64,000 nucleotides of DNA, taken from NCBI GenBank assembly GCA_008682415.1, contig VANK01000011.1:1-64000 (forward strand), written 5' to 3'. A model generated the notes under the pieces. It did no database searches. It saw nothing but the letters and a program-made list of their open reading frames with translations, and was not told where the DNA came from. The position numbers were made by a program, and so were the translations under genes. Position 1 is the first letter of the stretch. Each line of letters starts with the position of its first letter. Below, one piece after another: positions 19,113-28,806 of this stretch. The DNA is from Acidobacteria bacterium AB60 (GTDB lineage: Bacteria; Acidobacteriota; Terriglobia; Terriglobales; Acidobacteriaceae).

Positions 19113-20258
19113 ATGACGATTGAGAGTTTCACGCCGGAGTATTCAGCGGCGGCCTGGAAAGATCTCCGCGGGCGTATCCAGCGCACGCGCTGGCCGGATG
19201 TTGTGCCTGACTCGGATTGGGATTATGGCGCGGACACATCGTTCGTTCGCGACATATGCAGTTACTGGGCGGAGGAGTTCGACTGGGAGTCTGAACTTGC
19301 GCGCTCTCGGGTGGTTCCCCACTTCAAATTCTCGTCAGCCGCCGGACACATCCACTTCATTCATGTTCGCGGCAAGGGGCCGAATCCGATCCCCTTGATC
19401 TTGACGCACGGTTGGCCCGGATCCTACCTGGAGATGCTGAAACTCATTCCCATCCTCAGCGATCCGGCAGCACATGGAGGCGTGCCGGAGGATTCGTTCG
19501 ACGTCGTGGTGCCCTCGCTTCCCGGATTTGGGTACTCCGCCAAGCCGGGCAGAGGAATGAACGTATTCGCGGTTTCCGATCTTTGGGTCGAGCTGATGGC
19601 GGAGCTGGGATACGAGCGGTTTGCGGCCCAGGGCGGAGATATTGGTGCGGGCGTGACGACGGCTCTGGGATTGCGGCACGCGCACCGACTGCTCGGGATC
19701 CACCTGAACTTCATACCTGGGTCGTATCGACCCCATCTTGCCGCAGGCGAAGCGCCTTCGGCAGAAGAACGGACGGCACTCGAGGCAATGGTCCAATGGG
19801 CGGATCAGCACGGGGCTTACGCACATGTGCAGCGCACGACGCCTCTCACAGCCGCCTACGCGCTGAATGATTCTCCCGTGGGGCTGGCCGCGTGGATCCT
19901 GGAGAAGTTTTACCGGTGGTCTGACTGCAAGGGCGATCTTCTATCCCGATTCACGCGGGATGAGTTACTGAGCAACGTGACCCTCTACTGGATGACACAG
20001 ACCATCTACTCCTCGTTCCGAATCTACTTTGAAGGAGCGAGAGCGCCTCTGACCCTTGGCGCGGGCGAGCGAGTGGCGGTGCCCTGTGCGATCGCCCGCT
20101 TTCCGAAGGAGATTTTCTTCTCGCCGCGAAGCTGGGTGGAACGCGGCTACGCCGTAGAGCGATGGACGGAGATGCCGCGCGGCGGGCACTTTGCGGCGTG
20201 GGAAGAGCCGGGTCTATTGGCCGACGACCTTCGCAGCTTTTTCCGCCAGTTCCGGTGA
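19113..20258 (+). CDS. epoxide hydrolase (EHN-domain alpha/beta hydrolase)
   Basis: A 381-residue protein. The N-terminal EHN domain (about 1-100) has the SDWDYGADTSFV-type pattern, then the core reads HGWPGSYLEMLK (oxyanion HGWP), GGDIGAG (nucleophile Asp) and GGHFAAWEEP (base His). This is the microsomal-type epoxide hydrolase family that adds water to epoxides, though the natural substrate is unknown. ATG at 19113 gives the family N-terminus; the ten upstream codons are probably untranslated. It is convergent with the RDD gene, with 13 bp between the stops. Confidence 0.87.
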   Translation: MTIESFTPEYSAAAWKDLRGRIQRTRWPDVVPDSDWDYGADTSFVRDICSYWAEEFDWESELARSRVVPHFKFSSAAGHIHFIHVRGKGPNPIPLILTHGWPGSYLEMLKLIPILSDPAAHGGVPEDSFDVVVPSLPGFGYSAKPGRGMNVFAVSDLWVELMAELGYERFAAQGGDIGAGVTTALGLRHAHRLLGIHLNFIPGSYRPHLAAGEAPSAEERTALEAMVQWADQHGAYAHVQRTTPLTAAYALNDSPVGLAAWILEKFYRWSDCKGDLLSRFTRDELLSNVTLYWMTQTIYSSFRIYFEGARAPLTLGAGERVAVPCAIARFPKEIFFSPRSWVERGYAVERWTEMPRGGHFAAWEEPGLLADDLRSFFRQFR

Positions 20259-20271
20259 CGCCGCTGCGCTA

Positions 20272-21600
20272 TCACCGCCTGCGCAGGTACGTGCAGGAGA
20301 TGCGATCGTGCCAGCTGAGGTGATCGTCGTCGAAGACAGACCAAACGATTCCAAGGCCGACCGGCAGCAGAGAGACGGCCATGGCGCCGAGGCGCTTGCG
20401 CAACTGCAAGCGGGTGGGCACGTCGTCATCGAACGTGCACAGGGCGATGCCGGCGTAGCGCATTCCAGGGGTCATATTGGTGAACGCAAAGAACAGGGCG
20501 TGATACGCAAAGCCGGTGAGCAGCAACCCAAAGGCGAACAGCAGCTCGGCAGTCTTAGGAGCGGGAAGATGCGTAATTTGGTGACCCAGCCAAAGCGCGC
20601 CGATGGAGAAGGTGCCGAGGATCAAAGCCAGATCCATCACCACCGCCATGGAGCGAAGGCCGATAGGGGCAAGTTGGACGCGGCGGACAGGAACTTCTGC
20701 TTTGACCGGCTTCTCCTGCGCCGGGTGGGCATCGAGTTCGATGCCAGACCAGACCGCGGCCTTGTAGTTGGTCGCGGTCGCTGATACCGGCTGAGAAGCC
20801 ATGGGCTCGAAGGAAACGGTGCCCGGATCGACCTCGAAGATGCTGAGTTGCGCTTCCCGCTCGGTGACGCCTCCAGCCTCTGCGAGGCGGGGACGGAGTT
20901 TGCGGGCGGCAATCAGTTCGCGGGGAAATTCAATCAGATTGGCGTGAGCCGCTGCGGCGTCGACCTCGATGGGCTCGCTGCGGAGAGTTGCATTGATCTC
21001 GGCGGGAGTCCACCAGTCCTCGACGGCGAGCTCAAACTGTTCCAGCGGGCGCTGCGGGACGGAGGGCATCGGAATCGCGCGGGAAGGCAGATCCGGCTCC
21101 CAGCGCAGATTGAAGCTTTGGCCGTCGATCACCTCTCGCGTAAGGATACCGGCGGGTTGGGAGGGCGCGGGAACCTGAACAAGGGAAGGGTCAACTTTCG
21201 GTGCGACCGTTGGCTCGATATCGCGTGCAGGCTCTTCCACGCGGGGCGGCCGGCTGATGCTCTCGACCACGGCGGGCCCGCGCAAGGGCTGCTCTGCCGC
21301 GGCGTGCAGTTCGGCAAGAGCCGAGGCGGCAGCAGCCTGAGCTTCCATGGCGACCTGGGTGGCGATCTCGGCGGCGCGCACGGCGGCGCGAGCCTCCTCG
21401 GCCTGCATCTGGCTGTAGGTGGGGGTTTTGGCATAGCGCGCGGCGACGCGCGCAGCGGCCTCCGCTGCACGGGTGGCGCCCGCAGCGGCATGCTGCTCTT
21501 GCTGGCTGCCCACACCAGCAGCTCCCTTGCGATTCTTGTGGGCGGCGAGCCGCTGATTGACTTCCTGTTTCCACGCAGGCTGTATTGGCTGTGTACTCAA
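20272..21600 (-). CDS. RDD-family membrane protein with long Ala-rich N-terminal region
   Basis: About 442 residues from a TTG at 21600, which has AAGGGA upstream. The frame is open much further but overlaps the divergent lptD promoter region. Residues about 1-300 are soluble, rich in Ala, Glu and Pro, with a helical AEAAARVAARYAK stretch likely to be coiled coil. The C-terminal 130 residues form an RDD domain (LRSMAVVMDLALI, then NMTPGMRYAGI and SWHDRISCTYL) with three or four membrane helices. RDD proteins are often transporter-like; the function is unknown. The start is uncertain by tens of codons. Confidence 0.72.
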   Translation of the reverse strand: MSTQPIQPAWKQEVNQRLAAHKNRKGAAGVGSQQEQHAAAGATRAAEAAARVAARYAKTPTYSQMQAEEARAAVRAAEIATQVAMEAQAAAASALAELHAAAEQPLRGPAVVESISRPPRVEEPARDIEPTVAPKVDPSLVQVPAPSQPAGILTREVIDGQSFNLRWEPDLPSRAIPMPSVPQRPLEQFELAVEDWWTPAEINATLRSEPIEVDAAAAHANLIEFPRELIAARKLRPRLAEAGGVTEREAQLSIFEVDPGTVSFEPMASQPVSATATNYKAAVWSGIELDAHPAQEKPVKAEVPVRRVQLAPIGLRSMAVVMDLALILGTFSIGALWLGHQITHLPAPKTAELLFAFGLLLTGFAYHALFFAFTNMTPGMRYAGIALCTFDDDVPTRLQLRKRLGAMAVSLLPVGLGIVWSVFDDDHLSWHDRISCTYLRRR

Positions 21601-21843
21601 CTGAGTTCCCTTCAACTGCGTCTCCGCCTTCGATCGAGAGCCGCGAAATTTTAGGTCTGCCTGGCGCGTGCGCGACGGACAGACGTTTTTCTTTACGAGA
21701 GGCTGGAGTGCGCGGAAGAAGTCGCAGGCTTCGTCCGGACCGGGCGATCCGTGCGGGCGTTCGGAGCCGGGTTGTCCTGCGGCCAGAGCAACGAGAGGCC
21801 CGGGAAGAAGGCAGCGATTTGCTATGCTGGCCTTGGTCTCCGG

Positions 21844-24339
21844 ATGCGTCCTCGCAATTTTGTGTTTATCACGATGCTGGTGCTCTGTCACGGTTTTGCG
21901 GCAGCGCAGGCGTTGACCAATGGGTTACCCCTCGCGCAATCTGAAACTCCGCGCTCCAATGGCCCTTCGAAGTCATCGGCGAGCTTGCTTCCCGACGATC
22001 CGGGAGAGGAGATTTTGCCCGTTGCGCAACCGGAGCCTGAGCCCAGTTCGGGTGTACCGGTAACGTACAAGGCCGACCGGCAACGATGGGCGGGTAACGT
22101 GCTCACGCTGGAGGGAGTGGAAGACTTCCGCTACCGTGACTATGTCTTCCGAGCCGATAAGGTGATTTGGCATCGCGACACCAACGAAATTGAGGCCGAA
22201 GGCAATCTGCACGTGACCGGGGGTCCAGAAGATGTGGACGTCATCGCGTCGCATGGCGACATCCAGCTGGCCAATCACACAGCGCGCTTTTTCGACGTGA
22301 CTGGAACCATGGGGGTGCGCTCGAACGGCAAGGCTGTGGTGTATTCGACAGCGAATCCGTTCATCATCCACGCCCGGGTACTTCTGCAGACGGCACGCGG
22401 CAGTTATCGAGTCGTCGATGGGTCGATGACCAATTGCCGCCTTCCTCATCCAGATTGGCAATTGTTCGCCCATTTCATTGATGTGGCCAACGGGCATGCG
22501 TCCACTCGCAGCACGTACTTCAAATTTCTCGGAGTTCCCCTCTTCTATCTCCCATATCTGCGGCATCCTGTAGATCAAAGTGGTCGCGAAAGCGGACTGC
22601 TGATCCCTGTGATCAGCAACTACTCGTCCATCCGGGGCTATACGTTTGGGGAGCAGGTGTACGCGGTGATCAATCGCAGCATGGACATCACCCTGGGCAC
22701 GGAGTACTACAGCAGGCGCGGCTGGGCCCCCAATGGAGACTTCCGATACCGGGGGCCCGGGGTGGATCACCTCAACGCAGGCTGGCACGCGCTTTTTGAC
22801 CGAGGCATCAATCAGCTGCAAACCGCGGGAGAGCACGCCGGGAAAACGATATTCGTGAACCAGGGCGGGGTGGACATCGTGGCCCAGGGACGCAAAGATT
22901 ATTCGCCGGAGGACCGGCTGGCGGGCGATATCGAGTACCTCTCCCGATACCTTTACCGGCTGGAGTTCAATGACAACTACTGGCAGGCGATCAGCTCCGA
23001 AGTGAAAAGCGAGGTGTCGTACACGCACGCGCACAACGGGCTGATTCCGTCGGCGGACCTTTATCGGCTGCAGTCATTCGCCAGTTCCAGCGTCGGGGAC
23101 GAGGTGAGAATCCTGCGGCTTCCCAGTATTCGCTATGACGTGCTGGACCGGCCCCTGGGGTCGGCGCCGCTGTACTGGGGTCTCGGATCCTCGTTGGGAC
23201 ACCTGGCGCGTTCAGAGCCAGGTTTTCATGCGCATAACGACGGCAGGTCGGACATCTATCCGCATCTTTCGATGCCCCTCGTGGGAGGCGGTTGGAGCCT
23301 CATTCCCGAGGCTGCTTTCCGGGTCACGTTCTACTCGGGCAGCCAGGTTCCGGACCTGTCGGGGGCGCAGGGCGGGGTGCCCGGCGTGACCCATGATCCG
23401 CTCCGCCGGACCTATGGCGAAGCGTCGGTTGACCTTCGTCCGCCGGCGCTGGAGCGCGACTTTGCGGTTCGGGGCTGGGGACTTCGGCACGTGATCGAGC
23501 CCGAACTGAACTGGCACTTCGTGGGCGGGGTGGGCAGTAAAGCCCGAGACGTACTCCTGGTGGACACGAGCGATATCGCGACGGACACCAACGAGGTAGG
23601 TTTCTCGTTGACCCAGCGGTTCTATGCCCGACCACCCGCCAATAAACCTTGCCCGGAAGCCGAGGGCGAAGAGGCGACCCAGGACTGCGGCCACTCGCGA
23701 GAATGGGCGAGCTGGCAGATTGCGCAGAAGTACTACCTCGATTCGAAGTTTGGTGGCGCGCTTCTTCCGGGACGACGCAACGTGTTCGACAGCACACTCG
23801 ACCTGACAGGAATCGCGTTCCTTACCGAAGGACGTAATCTGTCGCCCATTGTTTCGCGAATGCGCTTCAATGCGATCGAGAACCTGCGCATCCAGTGGGA
23901 TCTGGACTATGATCCCCGGGCAGGCCGGCTGGGCGCGGACAACGTGTTTGCCGGATACAGTTGGGGAAATACAACCGTGGGCCTGGGACATTCCTTGTTG
24001 AATGCGGTCGATGAAAAAGGCAGCTCCGCCTCGATCATCCAGAGCGACCAGGTCAATCCCTTCGTGGAGATCGGTAAACCCACATCGCGCGGATTCAACT
24101 TCGCGGCGAACGGGGGGTATGACTTTGTTCGCGGTTCGCTCCAGTACGGCGGGGTTCAGGCGGTTTATAACTGGAACTGCTGCGGACTGACGGTCGGATA
24201 CCGGAGGTTCGCGCTGGGGTCGATACGCGACGAAACCCAATACCTTTATGGGTTTACGTTGGCAAACTTCGGCTCGGTCGGCCACATCCGGAGGTCAAAT
24301 TCGGTATTTCGCGACCCCAGCATTACCCCCGTGTACTAG
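21844..24339 (+). CDS. lptD: LPS-assembly outer-membrane protein LptD
   Basis: An 831-residue outer-membrane translocon protein that inserts LPS. It has a signal peptide (ending GFAAAQA), an OstA-type beta-jellyroll N-domain (about 70-200) with VTYKADRQRWAGNVLTLEG, and a large beta-barrel; the conserved C-terminal CCGL is at residues 779-780. Cys also occur at 198, 603 and 615. In E. coli the CC pair forms disulfides with N-domain Cys; here C198 could do this. ATG at 21844 begins a normal signal peptide, and the upstream 31 codons are unlike one. It is followed by genes for a DsbA-like and a SurA-like lipoprotein. Confidence 0.93.
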   Translation: MRPRNFVFITMLVLCHGFAAAQALTNGLPLAQSETPRSNGPSKSSASLLPDDPGEEILPVAQPEPEPSSGVPVTYKADRQRWAGNVLTLEGVEDFRYRDYVFRADKVIWHRDTNEIEAEGNLHVTGGPEDVDVIASHGDIQLANHTARFFDVTGTMGVRSNGKAVVYSTANPFIIHARVLLQTARGSYRVVDGSMTNCRLPHPDWQLFAHFIDVANGHASTRSTYFKFLGVPLFYLPYLRHPVDQSGRESGLLIPVISNYSSIRGYTFGEQVYAVINRSMDITLGTEYYSRRGWAPNGDFRYRGPGVDHLNAGWHALFDRGINQLQTAGEHAGKTIFVNQGGVDIVAQGRKDYSPEDRLAGDIEYLSRYLYRLEFNDNYWQAISSEVKSEVSYTHAHNGLIPSADLYRLQSFASSSVGDEVRILRLPSIRYDVLDRPLGSAPLYWGLGSSLGHLARSEPGFHAHNDGRSDIYPHLSMPLVGGGWSLIPEAAFRVTFYSGSQVPDLSGAQGGVPGVTHDPLRRTYGEASVDLRPPALERDFAVRGWGLRHVIEPELNWHFVGGVGSKARDVLLVDTSDIATDTNEVGFSLTQRFYARPPANKPCPEAEGEEATQDCGHSREWASWQIAQKYYLDSKFGGALLPGRRNVFDSTLDLTGIAFLTEGRNLSPIVSRMRFNAIENLRIQWDLDYDPRAGRLGADNVFAGYSWGNTTVGLGHSLLNAVDEKGSSASIIQSDQVNPFVEIGKPTSRGFNFAANGGYDFVRGSLQYGGVQAVYNWNCCGLTVGYRRFALGSIRDETQYLYGFTLANFGSVGHIRRSNSVFRDPSITPVY

Positions 24340-24431
24340 GGGATTTTGGGGGCGGAGCAGCCTTTGAGCTTGACGGGCGTCTACATCTCAGGACTCCCGT
24401 GTGGAGTATCCTTTAGCCAGAGGATTCCACT

Positions 24432-25367
24432 TTGTTTCGAAATCGTCTCATGGCCGGCCTGATCGCCCTGACCCTGGCGGCCGGGTGCAAGGCCCAGACT
24501 CCCGTGAATGACCCGACGCTGGCGCGTCACATTGAAGTGATGGTGCGCTCGCAATTCAACATCCCGCAGGATTTCAATCTCCTGATCGGCGCGCGAAAGC
24601 CGAGCCAGATTCCCGGCTATGACACGCTCCCCATCATGGTGGGGCGCCCCGGCGGCAAGATGACGACGATCGACTTCCTGATCTCGAGTGACAACTCGAA
24701 GCTGGCGCGCATGGAGACTTTCGAGCTGGCCAAGAATCCGGCGCTCAACATCGATGTAGCCGGTCGGCCGATCCGCGGGAATCCCTCGGCGAAGGTTACG
24801 GTCGTCAACTACGACGATCTGGAGTGCCCGTATTGCGCCCGCATGCACCAGTCGCTCTTTCCCGACACGCTGGAGCGATACAAGGACAAGGTGCGATTCG
24901 TCTACAAGGATGATCCGCTGACCGAACTGCATCCCTGGGCCATGCGCGCGGCGATCGATGCCAATTGCATCGCGGCGCAGAGCACGCCGACTTACTGGGC
25001 CTATGTTGATTATCTCCATTCGCACGGACAGGAGATCAATGGTCAGGATCGCGATGTGAGCAAGAGCTTCGCGGCTCTGGACCGGATCGCGAAGCAGGAG
25101 GTCACAATTGCCAAATTGGATGAAACCAAGCTGGACGCCTGCATCGCCAAACAAGACGAATCGCAGGTGAAGGCGTCGGCGAATGAGGCCGAAACGCTGG
25201 GAGTTACCGGCACGCCGGCGATATTCGTGGAAGGCGAGCGCATCGAGGGCTTTGTGCCGGAACAGCAGTTGTGGGCTGTGATCGACCGCGCTTTACGGGC
25301 TGCCGGGGTAGAGCCGCCCGGGCCGGCGCCATCCACCACAGCTCAACCCAAGCCAAGCGGACAGTAA
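24432..25367 (+). CDS. DsbA-like thioredoxin-fold lipoprotein
   Basis: A 311-residue protein starting at TTG 24432, with a short lipoprotein signal (LTLAAGC). After about 110 residues of unassigned N-terminal sequence comes a DsbA/DsbG-type thioredoxin domain with the active site ECPYCAR (C132 and C135) and the cis-Pro loop GVTGTPAIF. Members oxidise or isomerise disulfides in the periplasm. It lies 92 bp downstream of lptD and 99 bp before a SurA-like gene, so LptD, which has a Cys pair, is an attractive substrate (inference). The Pro-rich tail is unassigned. Confidence 0.85.
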   Translation: MFRNRLMAGLIALTLAAGCKAQTPVNDPTLARHIEVMVRSQFNIPQDFNLLIGARKPSQIPGYDTLPIMVGRPGGKMTTIDFLISSDNSKLARMETFELAKNPALNIDVAGRPIRGNPSAKVTVVNYDDLECPYCARMHQSLFPDTLERYKDKVRFVYKDDPLTELHPWAMRAAIDANCIAAQSTPTYWAYVDYLHSHGQEINGQDRDVSKSFAALDRIAKQEVTIAKLDETKLDACIAKQDESQVKASANEAETLGVTGTPAIFVEGERIEGFVPEQQLWAVIDRALRAAGVEPPGPAPSTTAQPKPSGQ

Positions 25368-25466
25368 GGTATCGCGGACAGGGTACAGATCGCAAGCTCA
25401 GGCACACGCTGCATCGTGGTGACTCGACCCATGGTGCGGCGTGGGCGTTATCCTAATGTTTCGGAA

Positions 25467-26570
25467 ATGTACGGTTTCCGAGGAGAGATCAGGTTGCAGG
25501 TCGAATGGTTCTTCCGGGCGCGCCGTCGCGCCCTTTGCCTTTTGGGTGCCGGGGTTCTGCTGACTGCCGCCGCCGGGTGTCATCGACCTCCCGGCGCCGA
25601 CGTGGTGGCGACCGTGAATGACAAGGAGATCATGCGGGCCGACCTGGAGAAGAACTACAAGGCCAGCCTGGGCGACAGCCAGGATTCCTCTCCCTCCCCG
25701 CAACAAGCCGACATTCAACGGCTCAATATTCTGCGGGGGATGATCGACGACGAGATCCTTCAGCAACGGGCTGCCAAGCTCAACCTGGTCGCGAGCGATG
25801 AGGACGTGAATGCGAAGATTACAGAGCTGAAGGCGCTATCAACCCAGGAAGAATTTGAGCAGAAGCTGAAGGCTCGCGGCCAGAGCATGGATGACCTGAA
25901 GCGGGATATCCGGCGCGCCCTGACGACGAATAAGCTGCTCAATAAGGAAATTGAGTCAAAGATCAATATCACGGACGCGGAGATCACGAGCTACTACAAC
26001 TCCCATAAGTCGGAGTTCAACTTCATTGAGCCGCGGTATCACATCGCCGAGATCGTCGTGACCGGCGCCGCTCCGCCGCAGCCGAGTAATCCCCAGGCGC
26101 GGCGTGTACCAAATGAAGCAGAAGCGCGCAAGGAGATCGAAAACATTCACAGCCGTCTGCAGAGCGGCGACGATTTCGGCACCCTGGCGGCGCAGTTTTC
26201 GGAGAATGCCAGCTTTGCCTCTAATGGAGGCGACATGGGCTTCGTTCCCGAGTCGCAATTGCGCGGCGAGCCTGAGGTTTACAACGCAATCGTCAAGTTG
26301 AAACCAGGCCAGCTCACCGAGACCATTCCTGTGTATGACAGCTCTGCCCCGGGCCGCAGGTTTCTGGGGATAGCGATCTATAAGCTTCTGGGCCGTGAAG
26401 GCGCCGGCCAGCGGGAGATCAACGATCCGCGCGTGCAACAGGCGATTCGCGCCGGACTTCGCGAAAGCCATTCGCAGCTGCTAAAGAACGCATACTACGA
26501 GAAATTGCATGACGATGCGAGGATCCGCAATTACTTTGCGGAGCAGGTTTTAAGGCAGGGCGCCCAGTAA
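25467..26570 (+). CDS. SurA/PpiC-type peptidyl-prolyl isomerase lipoprotein
   Basis: A 367-residue protein. From ATG 25467 it has a long basic start and a hydrophobic stretch ending TAAAGC (Cys near residue 38), a probable lipobox. The next part, VATVNDKEIMRADLE with helical segments, resembles the SurA N-terminal chaperone domain, and about residues 190-310 form one parvulin domain (PRYHIAEIVV, LAAQFSENASFASNGGDMGFV). SurA escorts outer-membrane proteins including LptD in E. coli. This copy has a single parvulin domain and is apparently lipidated. It is the last gene of the lptD group. Confidence 0.88.
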   Translation: MYGFRGEIRLQVEWFFRARRRALCLLGAGVLLTAAAGCHRPPGADVVATVNDKEIMRADLEKNYKASLGDSQDSSPSPQQADIQRLNILRGMIDDEILQQRAAKLNLVASDEDVNAKITELKALSTQEEFEQKLKARGQSMDDLKRDIRRALTTNKLLNKEIESKINITDAEITSYYNSHKSEFNFIEPRYHIAEIVVTGAAPPQPSNPQARRVPNEAEARKEIENIHSRLQSGDDFGTLAAQFSENASFASNGGDMGFVPESQLRGEPEVYNAIVKLKPGQLTETIPVYDSSAPGRRFLGIAIYKLLGREGAGQREINDPRVQQAIRAGLRESHSQLLKNAYYEKLHDDARIRNYFAEQVLRQGAQ

Positions 26571-26792
26571 GTTCCGCCTCCTGGTTTCGGCGGGATTGAT
26601 CGAACCGTGAACGCGGCTTGAAGATGCCGTAGCGTCATCGCATCGCATCTGGCGACTGACTAGAGATCAACTGCGGTCGCAGCCCCGAGGAAGAATATGT
26701 CCTATGGGTGCGATCAATGCTCCGTCTCAAAGCGGTGATCGATCGAACATGTTCGCCCCCTGAGGGCTTCGAATTGTTGAAGGTTGTCCGCT

Positions 26793-26836
26793 CCAACGAG
26801 AATGGCCCCCGCCAGAGCGGAGGCCATTTCTGTTGG
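26793..26836 (-). terminator. large hairpin downstream of the TPR gene
   Basis: CCAAC and AATGGCC on the left pair with GGCCATT and GTTGG on the right, around a GC-rich core (CCCGC with GCGG). It starts 17 bp past the stop of the TPR gene in the minus direction. The T-tract is poor, so it may act as a terminator only with help, or protect the 3' end. The convergent SurA-like gene ends at 26570, and nothing else is recognisable in that gap. Confidence 0.5.
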
Positions 26837-26852
26837 AAGCTGGAGGAGCGAG

Positions 26853-27689
26853 CTACTTGAGATTGCCGCTCGAATCCATGGTGATGCCGCCGGGGCCCTT
26901 TTCCTTCTTCTCTTCGTTGGCCTTGCGCGTGCCCATCGCCTTCGCCGTCCATTCCTTTGCCCTGGCGACGTCATCTTTCACAGCATTCGGATCTTTGTAG
27001 TCGACGTCGGCCTTACGGCGGTAGATCAGGTTCAGATAGGTCATGGCATCGTCGTAGTTCGATCGATTCTCGACGGCCTGGTTCAGATACTTGAGACCTT
27101 CGTCGACGAGCGGGCCGTTCTCCGTTGCGATCTGTTCAAGCACCTTCTTAGGCGCCTTCGCATTGCCCTCTCCATCGTCATTCATGCCGGCGGGGACGAG
27201 GTCTTTGAGAGCGTTCTTGTGGGCCAGTGTCCAATCGATCACGCCGATGGTGTAGGCGGCCTCCGGATCCTTCGGATCCACGGCGAGCACCTTCTTTTGC
27301 CAGTCCTTGGCTTCGTTCAGCTTATTCACGCTGAAATAAATGCCGGCGATCTGTTTGATACTGTTCACATCATTGGCATCCTTCGAGAGCACTTCCTGGA
27401 AGATGCTGATGGCCTGCTGCGCATTCTTGAGATTGTCAGGAGTATCGAGACCGGGAACCACATTCTGTGCCAGCGCGGTGGCCAGGTAACTCTTTGCCAT
27501 GGGAAGGCTGGGGTCCAGTTCGGTGGCCTTTTGGAAGTGCCCAATGGCCTCCTCGTAACGGGCGGCCTTGTACGCCTCCACTCCCTTGTTGAGCTGGTCG
27601 CGGGCTGCGAGACGGTTGCAGCCGCTCATGGAGAGCACGATGCAGCCGAGGGCTATCGCGAGCGCCGAGATTCGTGCGGAATGATTCAT
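26853..27689 (-). CDS. TPR-repeat lipoprotein
   Basis: A 278-residue protein. ATG 27689 follows GGAGAAGG and gives a signal peptide with lipobox SMSGC (near residue 23); upstream codons would overlap the ExbD gene. The mature protein has at least three TPR-like helix pairs (NKGVEAYKAARYEEAIGHF, then KKVLAVDPKDPEAAY) ending in a Gly/Lys-rich tail. It is placed after the TonB/ExbB/ExbD genes, so it may act as a scaffold for the transducer (inference). No enzymatic motif. Confidence 0.85.
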   Translation of the reverse strand: MNHSARISALAIALGCIVLSMSGCNRLAARDQLNKGVEAYKAARYEEAIGHFQKATELDPSLPMAKSYLATALAQNVVPGLDTPDNLKNAQQAISIFQEVLSKDANDVNSIKQIAGIYFSVNKLNEAKDWQKKVLAVDPKDPEAAYTIGVIDWTLAHKNALKDLVPAGMNDDGEGNAKAPKKVLEQIATENGPLVDEGLKYLNQAVENRSNYDDAMTYLNLIYRRKADVDYKDPNAVKDDVARAKEWTAKAMGTRKANEEKKEKGPGGITMDSSGNLK

Positions 27690-27847
27690 GTCCTTGTCCT
27701 TCTCCTTCAGGGCGAGCCCATCAAGTGCACGCCGGATCTTGTTTTTAAAAGCGCTGGCTGCGGCGGGAGTTTCCGGAAACCAGGTGAAAATGAATTGTAC
27801 TCCTCCTGAAAGCGCCTTCAAGGGCGAACTTGATAGCGACTGGTGCG

Positions 27848-28273
27848 CTACAAGCGCGCCGCCCGGGGCGTCATCAGGCACACGCGGTCCACACCTGCCG
27901 CGTGGCTGACGTCGATCACTTCTGCGATCTGGCTAAAGCTCAGTTGGTCGTCGCCCTTGATGAAGAGCACGCCCTGCGCGCGCCTGGCATAGAGATCGGC
28001 AAGGCGCGCCGGCAACTCGGCCCGAGTCGCAGGCTGCCGGTTGATCGTGAAGAGGGCGCCACCGGCGCCATCTCTTACGATTTCCAGGACCACCGCGTCC
28101 ATGGGGGCTGGCGAGTGCTGCGTCGCCTGCCGCGCCATCGCAGTAGGTTCTCCCGCGGAGGAAACTGGGATGATGACCATGAAGATAATCAGCAGGACTA
28201 GAAGGACATCAATCAGCGGAGCAACATTCATCTCCGCCTGAGGTGTGCTCAACCCAGCTTGATGGACGGTCAT
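27848..28273 (-). CDS. exbD: ExbD/TolR-type protein (third copy)
   Basis: A 141-residue inner-membrane protein with one N-terminal TM helix carrying the essential Asp (PLIDVLLVLLIIFMVI) and a periplasmic domain ending in IAEVIDVSHAAGVDRVCLMT. In ExbBD or TolQR motors this Asp conducts protons. It is the most diverged of three tandem copies, with a shorter N-terminus. It lies 53 bp after the second copy and 158 bp before the TPR gene start. Confidence 0.9.
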   Translation of the reverse strand: MTVHQAGLSTPQAEMNVAPLIDVLLVLLIIFMVIIPVSSAGEPTAMARQATQHSPAPMDAVVLEIVRDGAGGALFTINRQPATRAELPARLADLYARRAQGVLFIKGDDQLSFSQIAEVIDVSHAAGVDRVCLMTPRAARL

Positions 28274-28326
28274 GGCGCAGAATCCTCTTCCCCGTACGGG
28301 GACAGCAGCCGCCGGCAGGCCTCCGC

Positions 28327-28761
28327 TTATTGGCCTTCCATGATCTTCGGCGTCATGATGCCGATGTGATCTACGTTGGCCGAATGGGCAATGTCGATCA
28401 CTTCAGCGATCGCGGCAAAGTTGACATCGTCGTCGCCTTTGACGAACATGACGCGTTCGGCGCGGTTGGAGTAGATGTCCGTGAGCTTGGCCAGCAGGTC
28501 GCGCTTCTCGACCGGAGTCTCATTGATCTTGTAGGTCAGAGTGGACCCGGCCTTGCCCTGCACTTGCACGACAATGGTGCGGTCGTTGGGCTGAGTCTGC
28601 TGCGGGTTCTTCGGCGGCTGCGGGACCAGCGCATCGAGGCCCTTGGGCGTGACCGGCACGATGACCATGAAGATGATCAAAAGCACCAGCAGAACGTCGA
28701 TCATGGGAGTCACATTGATATCGGACGAGTAGCCACCCCCGCCCCCCATTGACATTGCCAT
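28327..28761 (-). CDS. exbD: ExbD/TolR-type protein (second copy)
   Basis: A 144-residue protein beginning with a Gly-rich MGGGGGYSSDINVTP, then the TM helix PMIDVLLVLLIIFMVIV with the motor Asp, and a periplasmic domain with KGDDDVNFAAIAEVIDIAHS. It is closer to the third copy than to the first, judged by the shared FVKGDD/FIKGDD and IAEVID segments. Fifth or sixth genes of this type are not present; the array contains three. Co-transcription with the ExbB gene is likely. Confidence 0.92.
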   Translation of the reverse strand: MAMSMGGGGGYSSDINVTPMIDVLLVLLIIFMVIVPVTPKGLDALVPQPPKNPQQTQPNDRTIVVQVQGKAGSTLTYKINETPVEKRDLLAKLTDIYSNRAERVMFVKGDDDVNFAAIAEVIDIAHSANVDHIGIMTPKIMEGQ

Positions 28762-28806
28762 GTTTCAAACTCCTCTGAAATCGTTGAAAGACTTGCAGTA
28801 GAGCGG

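Noticed and set aside
20272..21891. 539-residue version of the RDD protein
   Set aside because: The first 97 codons overlap the lptD start and read as non-protein-like; a TTG with a ribosome-binding site at 21600 is better.
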